Positions 26,401 through 39,600 of a DNA stretch of 64,000 bases are shown here, piece after piece. Origin of the DNA: Undaria pinnatifida. Taxonomy: Eukaryota > Sar > Phaeophyceae > Laminariales > Alariaceae. Each line of letters begins with the position of its first letter. The stretch's first letter is position 1. Made by a program: the position numbers and the translations under genes. The notes under the pieces are model-generated. The model did not search any database and was not told where the DNA came from. It saw only the letters and a program-made list of their open reading frames with translations. Location: the NCBI GenBank assembly GCA_012845835.1, contig JABAKD010000017.1:8083600-8147599 (forward strand). The letters run 5' to 3'.

Positions 26401-27492
26401 TTGCACACACACCCAACAGAGCGAAACTCAGCTTCGAGGTGTTCGGCGAGTCACACGAAGGGTGAACAACTGCATCCTACCTAAGAAACACTTGCGATAT
26501 GCGAGCGGCGAATTTCCGCACCTTGTATGTAGTGCGCGTGTACTTAGCTTGCACACATGGATAACGGCGCTTGTGGAAATAATTTTACCTCGTGCATTTG
26601 TTTTCTGGTGCGGGCCACTTGGAACCAGGGACAGCGCTAGGAGGATATCATTGTGCGCGCAGCGAGGGGAACCTTGATGTGAAATTTTTAGTGCCCGCTT
26701 TGACCCTACTTTACAGCCACTTCCAGGTACAGCGCGCTTGTGATATCATTGTGCGCAGCGGGAGGAAGCTTGATGAAAAAATATAGTCCCCGCTTTGACT
26801 CTACTTACATTGAAAATGGCGAAAAATGCCTCGCTAATCGTCCCGTCCTGGTTCGGCTCGCAGCAGCCGCAGATGTCGAAAACGGTGCTGTCCCAGTCCG
26901 AGAAGAGACTCTGCCGAAAAAAAAGTAATTGGTTTCATCGATTCGGCATGATTTCGGTGGTTTGAAAAAGTTGAAAAAATGCGAGCGCGGGCGGAACAAG
27001 AAAAACGCCTTTTTTTTTTCCCCACGGGAAATGTACTGTGATTTATTATATGTTTATTTCTGCTTTCATTCATCGTTGTTATTGTTGAATGTTTGCTCCG
27101 TCCGAAAGTGTTTGTAGAGAGCATTCATGAGCTTCTTGGCCCCTTTGGCGGGCTCAGCTGTGTGACATGCGGCCGATAAAGAGCCCACCCCCGACACTGG
27201 CTTTTCCATCCTCATTTTCGATTGCCCCCTTCGGCTACCGCCTCCATCACGCTCGTCTCTCGACTCCTTCCTGAAGCACGCCCACCTTCCCACTTCCCAC
27301 CCCACCCCGAAGCGCGCCCATCCCCGCCCGCTGGGTTCAACGTCGACTCCTCATAGACACATCCCCCAGAAAATAGAGTAACATCAATATTTGAAATATG
27401 CACCTATTGGTATGGTAATAGCAGTAGCAGTAGTAGTAGCAGTAGCAGTAGCAGTAGCAGTAGCAGTAGCAGTGGTAGTGGTAGTGGTAGTG

Positions 27493-27526
<34 letters not shown>

Positions 27527-27577
27527 CAGTAGCAGTAGCAGTAGTAGTAGTATTAGCAGTAGCAGTAGCAGTAGTAA

Positions 27578-27613
<36 letters not shown>

Positions 27614-30600
27614 TAGTAGTATTAATAGTAGTAATAGCAGCAGTGGTAGTAGTAGTAGTAGTAGTAGTAGTAGTGTAGTAGTAGTAGTAGTAGTAGTAGT
27701 CGTAGTAGTAGTCGTAGTAGTAGTAGTAGTAGTAGTAGTAGTAATACACTGCAAACTGGGAGATGACAAAACAACGTATTATTCAGTAGACGATAAGCAA
27801 ATCGGGACTCACGAAGACACGCACAAAACCCCATACATTTCCGTGTTCTGACCAACCATGCTTGGTCCTGATCGCTTTTTTGTTTTGTTTTTTTTGCTTA
27901 TCCCTTCTCTTATACTTTTGTCGCACTTGTTTTTCTCCTTCTCTCCTCCTGGGATGCAACTCAGACCCGGGGTGACCACCGTAAGAAGGCTTTTTCCTCC
28001 CCCCCCCCCCCCCCCCCCCCGCCCGCCACTACGGTACACCCCGCCTTCGTTTATACCGCCAGAAGACTCCAGCTGCTGCTTCCCTCGTCGCCTCGCATCG
28101 CAATATACCAAGTTCCCCCGTATAGCATACCGGCAAAAACCGTGTTTGTCTTCCTTAGTTTTCCTCCTAACGGCAATGATGTCCAGGACAACGACAGAGG
28201 TAGTAGCCCTTCACGGCTTTTTTACTTTCTAAACGATGGGGCTACTTAGCCTAGACTCGGAGTGAGCGGCACTCTGATTATTTTATGGCAAAACTCACTT
28301 GCTGTGTGTACCAAGGCGGACGTAGTAAAATCATCGGGTTTTGCCCCTTACTTTCTCGTTCTTCTCTCGAGACCGTCTTTTGGGCCAGGTATTACAGACA
28401 TGCAACACGTTAGAGGTGCAACTTTTTTTTTTCTCTCTACGGCCCCTCTCCCGAGGAGCTCATGACTTCCTCTCCCAAAGCCTGAGCTGGAGAAAGCTGA
28501 AGCTCCTACCGGATGAACAGTGCCATGGCCTAGGTATTCAACGAAAAAAATCGTGCACGAAAATAGCGAAATTCTGGCGTAGTCGTTCTGCGGTAGCCCC
28601 CCCCCCCCCCAACTGTTCTTCAACAAAATCGTCGGTTTTGAAACCAGCCCACGGCCGTGTCTCTCAGAATACGGTGCCCGTTGCCAACAAGAAAGTATGC
28701 GAAGATGTCCTCTCATATAGTGCTCACCCTTCTTCGTATCGCGAGCAGAAACGAAACATTCATTCGTTAAACAAAATCGCCAAGTTTCTTGGGTTTTTTT
28801 TTTTCTTCTTTTTTTGGGGGGGGGCGGGGGGAAATCGTAGAAAATCGGTCGACGAAATTGGGTTAAGGTGCCCGGTCATGCAGGTCATGCAGGAAAAAAA
28901 AAGTATTCAAAAAACGGCATACCTTTATGGTAGCACGCGTCTATAGAGCCCCTCAATAGGCTAGGGGCCTCAGAAAAATATGACTGTGCAGCGCCTCTAT
29001 CGTATCGTGTGTCCCGTTTCACCCTCGCCGCTCCCTCAATGCGGTGTTACAGCGGAACAACAACCATCGCTCGGAAAGCAAGCCAGGAATATACCCATAT
29101 ATATATATCATGCTGCATGCTACACCCTGCGACATGGACAATGACGAGGATGTACCTTGATGTCGAGGACGCCGAGCTTGAGCAGGCCGGCACAGCACAG
29201 GAAAATCACGAACGCCGAGATGGACAGCGCGATTGTCGCGAAAAACGTTTTTCTGGGAGAGAACAAAACAGAGAAGAGAGAGAGATAAAAGTCAGGTCAG
29301 GTTGGACGGTGTACCCCCCCACGCTTAGCGGTATATCCCACGAGTTTACTTTCCGAAGAGAAGCAACAAATAGCAGAGCACTAGAGGTACTAAGGGAAAA
29401 CGCCTGTGACCAGGACTTGTCCACATGGTCGCCTGGGGCACAACTTCTGACGCGTTGAGGTGGAGAGCACAACAAGTGATCTAAAGAAATACTGGACACA
29501 CAAGACAACAATAAACAGAAAACAGCAGCAGCACCAACACCACCACCAACAACAACAACAACAACAATAGCAACCCAGAGACAGAAGAAGCAGAGTGCTC
29601 ACATCACGTTCTCTCACCGCAAGTGTTGTCTGGAGTACTCACAATCCTCATCATAGTCCCCGTTCGCCTCAACGGCAACTGTTTACGAAAGTACTGCTGC
29701 CGCTACTACATTTTTCCTGAAGAACAAGAAACCAAAACTTTCTTATGATACACTGCTCGCTCTCGTCAACTCCGTCATGTCCTCGATATAACAGCCGTTT
29801 TCTGCCTGCTGAAGAGCTCCGAGTCCTCATAGACATCATCATCACCACCACCATCACTTCTTCGATTGTTGCTAATACCATCCCTTCTCCATCCACAGAC
29901 AAACCGTAAAAAACAAAACGCCAAACCAAAAACGGCAACCCGGAAGACAACAAAACAAGCGTAGTAAACATTGCAAAATCTCCACCACTCACTCCGCCAT
30001 GTCCTCGATGTAGGCGTTCTGCTTGCCGGAGAACTCCGAGTCCTCGTAGCCATCATCATCATCATAATCATCCCCGCCAACACTTCTCCCACTGTTGCTC
30101 ACACGGCCGCTACCACCACCTCCCCCTCTCCTGCTCCCCATCCCCACCGTACTACTGCCACCAGGCCGCTCTCTCCTCCCTCCCCCCGCGCTCCCCCTCC
30201 TTCCCCCGGCCGTGGGCCTCGCGGAGCTGCTCCGGCGCCTTCTCGATCGCTTGCTCGTGGAGCCGAGAGCGAGGTTTCCCCCAACGCTGGCTTCTAAATC
30301 GTGGCCGTCATCGCCATCACCATCGACATCGCTTTCTGCTTGAGTGTTGTCGAGGTAGTCGCTGAAGCTGCTTGCGCTGAGGCGAGCGGCGGCCGCCCGG
30401 CTGTTTGGCGAGCCCGGCTGCAAGTCTTTCATGCTGTGAATGCTCCTGTGGAGTGCAGAGGGTTTCGAGTACAGGGAGGGGTGTGGAGATGGGGGTTGGG
30501 AGGGAGGGGAGAAGGGAGGGAACAGGTGGGGGGAGGGAGGGAAGGGGGTGGAGGAGGGGGGAGGGGGGAGGAAGGAGGGGGGAGGGAGGGGGGGAGGGGG

Positions 30601-33600
30601 GAGGAAGGAGTATGTTTTTGCGTGTGGGTGTATAATAGGAGTTCGAAATTTCGAACATATCTTATCTGTTTATTGTTGGTGGCGAAGGAATGGGACAGCG
30701 AGCGCGGCGCATTTTAACACTGCCGCGAGGAGCGAGTGTTTTCTTTTTTCTTTTACGTGTTGCTCTTTTTTTGTTTATTTCCATTTTGTTTTACACCTGC
30801 TACGAGTGTCATTTAGTTCATTTAAATACAACAGAACACTTCATAATTTTAAGAACATTACACACCTGTTTTTCTTGGCTATTACGGAATGAGACAGGGC
30901 CGCCTCCATCACCTCCAGCTCGGCTTTCGGGTCTCGAGGTCCGGCCTGCCTCAGGTATCTTCAGCAGAGAAAAAAGGGGCGGGGGCAGCGAAAAAAAATA
31001 GTCCGTCCAAGCAGAAACAGCGAGCGGCGATTGGAGAGGGGGGGGGGGGCATAGAGAGCGGGAGATTAAATATCGACTCGAGTATACGCTACAAAATCAA
31101 TGCTTGTTTCTGTGTGCTTCACATATAGCCTCAGAGAGGCGAGAGGGTAGAAAAAAACGGAAATCTTGCATCCGAGCATAAACACTACCAAGGGCAGGGA
31201 TGGAGGGAAGGGGGGTATGAGGGGGGGGGGGGGCAGATTTGACCTACATCACACCAAAATTTCAACAAAAATAGCACGGTTGAGACGACGAACGCCTCTC
31301 CTGGTGTAGAAGTCCTAACCCCAACCCTAGGTGTGTAATCACGCCACAAACCCTTGTAAAACTCCCGTTGAGCGCTGCAGCTCCCACAGCCCTCGATACG
31401 GCCAGTCACACAGAAATACCCCCCCCCCCCCCCAACCCCATGCGAGCGACTCGCCCAACACCTCACGACGCTTCGCGCTCGGTGCAAGCAATGCCTGCCT
31501 GGTTGGTTAAAACCCCACGTGCTCCGTCCCGGCATAGTGGGGATGCGAGGGTCTATGGTCACACGGCTACGGCCATGCATGAATATCGAGCACCCCCCCC
31601 CCCCCCCCCCCCCCTCCCCCTCCCGGGGGTCATCTCACTTGTGTTGAAAGCCTTCCATGATGGAGCTTGCGTCGTCGTCGGAATCGTTGGTGCCCGGCGC
31701 GAACCTCACGGAAAGGTCGGTGCCCGCGCTCATATTTCTCGCGTGTCCTGATCCCTTCATGGCCGACTTTTTCCTTAGGTGGACCACCTCGGACTTTGTC
31801 TCCTCGCCGTCCATGTACCCCCCCCTGTTGGGAAAACAGCGGTGGCGGCAGGCGGAGAAAGACACGCACGCACGAACGCGCGGACATATATGGCCGAATG
31901 ACGAAGAGAAAACAGGGTTAGATTAGCGCTGTAAACGTATTGCTGATGGATGATGAATGATGCTGCTGCTCCGTCCGGTTTTGGTGTGTGGTGTACAATG
32001 TACCAGCTTTACGTGTCAATGTAACCTTCCTCTGGGTGAAGATGCTCACGCGAAAACGCTATGATAATGCGAAAAAGCCACGAGGCGAAAAGGCTAAGGC
32101 GAAACATGTGCACGATCGAAAAAAACGACAAATAAAGTGCGGGAAACACAAGAAAGTGAAAACGATTAGCGAAATTATTGCGTGTAAGGCGAAAACACGA
32201 GCGAAAACGGCTACGGTACCATATGGTAGAGAAAGAAGCCAAGCGAAAAAATGCCGACCGAAAAAAAAAAAACAAAGCGAAAAAACTCGGACACCCTAAC
32301 GCGCGACAACACCAAAGCACCACACGCACCGCCACCGAGGTAAATTTAAACGGGAGAGCCAATCAGGATAGCGAAACGCCATTGAGGAACACCCAAAGCT
32401 GAAACGATACCGTAACGGTTATTGGGATGAAGGGAAATGGTGCGTTTTTGGCGTATCGTGAATATGCATCTGCCGGTGTGCCCGTCCCGGCTGAACAGGC
32501 GAAAGAAAATAGCCCAAAGAGAAAAAGGGCTAAAATATACGGCCAATATTCCTAACTCGAACACAAAAAAAGAAAAAAAGAAACGATTTTACCAACTGAC
32601 AAAGATTAAAAATACGATTTTCCTGACATCTTGAACTTTCAAAAAGTCGCGTTGTGTTGTTGTTCAAAAAATGAAAACACGCCCCGTTTGTGAAGGAAAT
32701 CCGGACGTCATTCTTGAATGGAAAATGGCAAAATGATAACAAAACGTTTTCCTAGTAACGAACGCGAAAAAAAACACGATTCCTGTGACCAAAAAAAAAA
32801 ATAAGAAGGATGTTCCTGGCATTTGAGATTTTCTATAGTGCGTCACGTTTAAAAAATGAAAACACGCCCCGTTGGTGCAGGAAACCCGGACGTCATTGTT
32901 GAATGGAAAATCTGGCAAAATGATAACAAAACGGTTTCCTAGTAACAAAAAGCATTTTCCTAATAACAACTCGTTTCCCTAATAACAAAACGTTTCCCCC
33001 TAATAACCATTCCTGTGACGAAAAAAATATATATAAGAAGGGATACTCCTGACATTTTATCGTGAAATTTTCTCGAATGAACTGCGGTGTCACGTTTAAA
33101 AAAAAAAATGAAATAAAACGTTTATATTTGCGTGCGTCAGGAATCCTCCCCATCTTTTGACGTCAATTTTTATGGCAACTTCATTAAAAAGTACTTAAAA
33201 AATCAGGATTTCTGCTGAAGGGCAAGATGTCACGATTCTTCGCGAAAAAAACGTCACACGTTTTTTTTTTGCCACGATTCCCGCCATTTTTCTTCTGGTG
33301 AAATTCGTTGGGGATGACCCTTGCATCCCGAAAACGCTCGTACAGATCGCATCACGAAAACGCTACTGTAGCGTAGAACGCACGAACGAGAACGACAAGC
33401 GTAAAGAGCATGGGTAAAACGCTGTCGTGTTACGCTGTCTGAGAAGATGGGGGAGATGGCGCGTTTTTTGTGCTGCGTGCTGTCCGCGTGTATCCATTCA
33501 CCTATCGGTGTACCCGTCTTGGTCTTCTGCGATGCTGATGAGACTCTTGCCCTTCCTGTGCACCCCGCCGCCACCCATTGACCTTGGGACCGGACACAAA

Positions 33601-36600
33601 AAAAAGGACAGGAATACGGCAAAGGTGGGACGATAATGAAAGCGAAAACGCGGGAATTAGACAAGCATATTGACGATAGCAATACGAAAATAGAGGACGA
33701 TGTTATAACGCAATAGGGTGGGGTAAAGAGAAATACAGGACAACAACGAGACCAAGATGGGACTAAAACAATTCGAACGTTAGTATTGGACGAAAAACAG
33801 AGGAGGCACACGTAAGGAAGAGACGAACAAAAGCTAGAAAAAAAAAAAACATGAAAGTAGGAAACAAACTCGCAAAAGTGATGAAAGGAGACATATATAT
33901 GGACAATATCATGGGGAGAGAAAGGAAGAGAGTAGAGGCATGCTTATAAAGAAAGACGGGGAGGTCAGGAAGAGAGAGGTCGTGGTGGGGGCATAGGCAA
34001 GTGACATGAGAGACACAAACGGAGCAAAACTTAGAAGAGAAATAGAAACCTATAAGACGCAGCAAAAGAGGGAGAGGGAAAGAAAAAAATTGAGGGAAAG
34101 CAAAAAATTGAGAGATATGGAGGGGTGAGAGCAGAGAGGGCGGGGCAGGGGGAGGGGGGGGGGCAACGCTTGTCGCTCACCGGCTACTCGTGCGGTGCCC
34201 CATCACCCCAGCTGCGGCTGAACCACTACCGTTGGTCCTGTCGGACGTTTGCCTACCCGCTTCGGGCGCGCTGGTTGCGAAAACACAAGAACACACAACA
34301 ACGAAAAATTGCCAAAAAAACACACACACAAAGGCCGTTCCGGGGAAGGGGGGGGAGGGGGGGAGGGAGGGAGGGAGGGAGGGAGGGAGGGAGGGAGGGA
34401 GGGAGGGAGGGAGGGAGGGAGGGAGGGAGGGAGGGAGGGAGGGAGGGAGGGAGGGAGGGAGGGAGAGTGGGGGCGATTCAGGGCCGGCCAGGTTATAAGA
34501 GAGATTCTCAAACGGTCATTACCGCTAAACTAGTATTGGTCATCGAACGAAAGCCAAGCGCGATACTATGCGATACCAGTAAAAGCCAAGATAAATCAGT
34601 TCGACGATTTCGACCTACAGACGCGTTAAATGCCCAAAAAGCAAGGAACGCTGCTGAGACAAAAACCGCAGACCGCTCTGGGGAAGAAAGGGGAGGGGAG
34701 GCGAGAGACGGGGGAGGGGCTCACATCATGTTACCCCACTGCAACGAATGCTGCAGGGCGTGAACAGCCGGCTCATACTCGTCGCTGTCCGAGTCGTTCT
34801 CCGCGTTGCCCGTCTCCCTCCTTAGCGCCTTGCTGCTCTTCAGCACCAGGAGGCGCTTCTGGGCATAGTCTAAGTCGTTGTAGTTTTCGGGGTCCACCTC
34901 ACTGTCTCTGAACATTTCCTGCAGTAGGGGGCATACGTGGGAAAACCGGGAACCTGAAAATATATGCGTTCGTTGTACTCTGAATATTAATAATAAATCT
35001 TCTAATTGTTTCCACTATGATAGACTGCTAATTGTTGAAAAAAACATGGGGGAAAGAAACAACGAACATTTACTTTTTTTCATATTTTATAACGAACATT
35101 TTTTCCCCACTCCCCACCACTCCTCACAATGTGGATGGAAAAAGAAAGAAACACTTGCATGAAAATAGAATTTGAGTATTTTCGCTATATATAATCCTCA
35201 ATGAGGACACACAACCCGTAATACGCGCGATCGGAGTATAACACACAGCTTGCAAAGATGAGTTTCGACAAAATATTCGATCTCGCAGCTGGAGTGTTTT
35301 TTTTTTATAACAAATATATGTGTATGCTTTTGTGTTTTAGTCCATGTCGACATCGTTGTAGCTCTCGAGATCGTCTTCGCCGTGTCCCTGGGAATACATT
35401 TTCCTGGGGCTGTGCACAGCGGTGGCGGCAGTAGCGGTGGTGGTAACAGAGACATGGGGGTACGAGTGCGATGATATTCTTTAGGACACGTGCTATGTCA
35501 TTAATGTCGGTCGCGTGCTACGATAGAGGCTGTGCACCATTTTTGTTTTTAGGTTACTCAAGTTGGGACTCAAAACACCTCTCCCAAAATTTGATTTTGG
35601 AGACGAATAAAAATGCTTCCAGGTATGTACATACCGGACTAAAAATCCCACGGCAGGGCCTAGGTCGTACACACAACGGGGACCAGGCGGGGAAAAAAAA
35701 AATGGGATTTTTTTCGACGATTTTGGGTTAAGGAGCCCCGTCATTCATAAAAAAAATAGCCAAAAAAAGGTATGCCTTAATACAATTCACGACGATTTTG
35801 GGTTAAGGAGCCCCGTCATTCAGAAAAAATAGCCAAGAAAAGGTATACCTTAATACAATTTACGACGATTTTGGGTTAAGGAGCCCCCTGTGATTCGGAC
35901 CAAAAATAGCCAAAAAAAGGTATACCTCTATCGTGTTAATAGCACGCGTCATTTTGTTGTTGTTGCTCTAGAGAATGTTCTTTTTTTCTTCTGAAACATC
36001 TCTTCGGAATTTCACCCTGTTGCTTTCTTTTTTGTTTTTGCGATCGTTTTTGTTGTTGCTTACGATATGCCCCTGTGGTGTAGGCCAAGGGATTGGTCAT
36101 TGATCACGAAAAACGCTTGCACTTTTTTTTTTTTCTTCTCCCTTTTTTTCAAGTGAGGAACACGAGCCCCGGCGAAAAATAAAAAAAATGCACCTCCAGC
36201 GTAGCATGCGTCTTAGATCATTGTACCTGGCGGACATCTATCTTCCTCTCCCTACCGGCAGACATATCACAAAGACCCTTCCCCTCCGTTCTCCTCCACT
36301 CCCTTATCCTCGCCCCTTCATCCCCCCCCCCCCCCCCACCGCCCCCCCTTCCCCCCCTTTTACCCGCCCCCCCCCCTTCAGCCCCCCTCCCTTCCCCCAC
36401 CGACGCCTTCTACGATTGATGGAGGCATGGAGCATTTTTCGGCATTTTTTGTTTCGGAATTTTCGGATCTCCTTCTACCGAGAATGTCGCGTCGCCAGAG
36501 TCTTTCGTCGTACTTTTTTTTTTTGGCGGGGGGGGGAAGGGGCACATTTGTTTTTTTCATCACCTAGGTCATTGTATTTTGATTATCGTACGTTCTTCAT

Positions 36601-39600
36601 GGGGCTGTATTGCACTTTCGTTCTTTTCCAAATAAAAACAGACAGGTTTTGGGTGCTCAATCACCCGTTTTTTTCTTGAGCTCCTCGTGTGAGGACTCTC
36701 ATGCATCCCGCCCAAAAGAAATGCAGTCCGCGTATGTACAACTGCATGAACCAGGACCCGATACACACAAAACAATCATTTTTGTGAAACCAGAAAGACA
36801 TTGGGTAGCCTCGTCATTCATAAAGGCGGTAAGGAGCCTCGTCATTCAGAAAATATTTCGGCCAAAAAGGGATATACCTTAACACCTCGATCGTGCCGAC
36901 ACGCGTCGTTTCTATCATGCCGCCACCTTCAGAAGGCTACTGGCACATCGCTACCGTAGCGTGCGTCGCTCTCCTCAACACCCCCCTACGAGGTCGACCC
37001 CCCCCCCCCCGGTCCTTTTCTGGAAGTGGCCATGCCGGAAACTAAAATTAACTCATTGAAGCTGTCATCCATGTTACTGTCTCTGGAAATGGCCATACCG
37101 GAAATTACACTAGCTCATTGAAGCTGTCATCCATATATATTTGCTGTCTCTGGTAGTGGCCATATACCAGAAGTTAAATGAACTCATCGATGCGCTCTAT
37201 ATGTCATCCATGATGTTTCTGTCTCTGGCAGTGGCCACGCCGGAAACTAAATCAACTCATTGCAGCTCTCTGTCAAACCCATACGCAAGTCCGTCTTACG
37301 AGCGTTTTTTGGAAGGATACAGTCCACCCGCATGCGACTCGCCGAACACCTCACGGCGCTTCGTGCTTGGCGCAAGCAATGTCTGCCTAGGGTCGGTGAA
37401 AACCCGACGTGCTCCGTGTCCTGGCATAGTAGGGCTACGAGGGTCATACCACTGTGGTAATACGACTACGGCCACGCATGAAAATCGAGTACACCCCCCC
37501 CTGGGCAGACCTTCCTCCAGTCCCTAACCCCCCCCCCCCCCCCCCGTCCTGTCCCGTTCTCACATATCTCTCCCGCCCAGGCCATTCCTGCCTCCTCCCT
37601 CCCCCCCCCCTCCCTATGGTCATACAAATACGGCCATGCATGAATATCGAGTACACCCCCCCCCCCCCCCGCCCCTCGCCCCGCCCCGCCTGCAACTCTG
37701 GTCTCCAGCCAACAATTTTCGCGTTTTTTTTTTCCTTCAACAGAACTCTGATCCGATTTAAGCCACTTTTTGTTGATGTTGATGTTCCCTCTCTCTCTCG
37801 AGCTAGCAATTTTCGCGTTTTTTTTTTTCCCTTCCCTCAACACAACCCTGCTCCGATTTAAGCCACTTTTTGTTGATGTTTCCCTCTCTCTCTACAGCTA
37901 ACAATTTTCGTTTTTTTTTTGCCCTTCAACACGAAAACTCTGCTCCGATTTAAGCCACTTTTAATTGATGTTCCCTCTCTCTCGAGCCAACAATTTTCGC
38001 ATTTATTTTTCCTTCCCTCAACACAACTCTGCTCCGATTTAAGCCACTTTTTGTTCATGTTCCCTCTCTCTCTCGAGCTAACAATTTTCGCTTTTTTTTT
38101 TTTTCCCTTCGACACAACTCTGCTCCGGTTCAAGCCACTCAATGTTGTTGTTGATGGTCTCTCTTTCTCTCACCTCGAGGGCGCCAGCAGTGAGCCCCGT
38201 CAAATTGTTGGGGATTCCTTCGTGACTCTTAGACTCGCGCCCGGCGCCACCGTCGGCAGAAGCGATATCGCTCAAAGCGGCATCTTTGGCCTTGGCGGCT
38301 AGCCTCGACACGTACTGGTTGGTAAGCGCTTCTCGCCGAGCGGCCCAGGAGGTGGCCTGTGAGTCACCCCGGATGCCGTCTGACTCGCCAACGCCTCCCC
38401 AGACAAGAGCGGGGGCGAGGTAGCGCGCGGCCAGGAGTCCGGCAATGCCGCCTGTTGATGAAGGCAAGGGGAGACGTCGTAGTTGACGCAGAAAAAGTCG
38501 CAAGATGGGGGGGTAAGAAATGGGTAAAATATAGTCAATCTATGAAGCCAAACAAGCGGGGGGGGAAGCATAGAAATAGGGGGGGACATTAGAAGCAGAA
38601 GAAAAGAAAAAATAACGAAATAGAGCAAAATATTTTTTATGAAACTCGTTTTAATAGAGGTCACATGGGCGTAAATCGGGGTGGATGACGACAGATTCCC
38701 CGACGGCCCTGTATGCCAGAGCAGGAGACTAGGTGACGCGACACCAGAAGCTCGGCGAATGCGCCTGTGGGTGACAAAAAACAAAAACGCTTGCGCAAGC
38801 AAGCAAGACCAGAAAACAAAAGCAGGACCAGATCGAAACACCAAAGCGAGGAAATATCCAAACAAACAAAAACTAAAACTAACAAAAAACAGTAACATCG
38901 AAACCGAATGCAATTATATACTTCAAATGTTAATTACTTGAAAACCAAAAGGGTCAAACATACCCCACGCGAGGACAGGGGCGAGGCAACGCGCTGCCAT
39001 TTTGTCAGGCTACGGCGCAATGAGAGTGACAAAAAGCTAAAACAGAAGAAAAAACAGGACAAAATATATGTGTAGCTCAACACGACCACGCCTAAAATAG
39101 ACGAAACAAATGTCAACACACGACGCGTATGAAAATACGTGGAAGTGTGGTGAGCTAAAGCTTTATTTTTCCCCATCCGCCGGAGGATAAAAAAAACAAG
39201 AACAAAAAAACAAACATTGATGTTGCAAAACAATTTCAAAAGTGTACGTAACGCGAAACGAGACAAACACTACCTTTCGTATAAGTATGTATCTGCTCCG
39301 AGAGCACTGCGGGCAAGGTCGCGTGTTCTCGGCATTGTAAGCGCCGCCAAGTCAGGTAGAAGTAGCTTGTCCAGGACAAGACAAACGATTTTCACAGCAG
39401 TAAAGAGGGGCTCCGCGCTAACAGGCACCGCACAAAACTGGACCCCCACAGAGAATGTCACTGCACTAAACTGGACCCCCACAGAGAATGGCACTGCACT
39501 AAACTGGACCCCCACAGAGAATGGCACTGCACTAGAGTGGCCTCCCGCACCATATGGTACCAGGTACCGCACTAAGGCGGGACCACGAGTGTATTGTATG

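Noticed and set aside
27384-27769. Poly-Val, poly-Thr, poly-Leu and poly-Tyr proteins over the AGT repeat
   Set aside because: Same artefact of a trinucleotide repeat, inside intron 12.
29766-29845. Additional coding exon after exon 11
   Set aside because: It is a duplicate of the exon 11 end with frame-shifting changes and no donor; including it breaks the phase to exon 12.
30095-30658. Gly/Arg-rich and Pro-rich proteins antisense to or beside exon 11
   Set aside because: Shadow frames of the biased exon 11 sequence and the purine tract; the spliced minus-strand frame explains the region.
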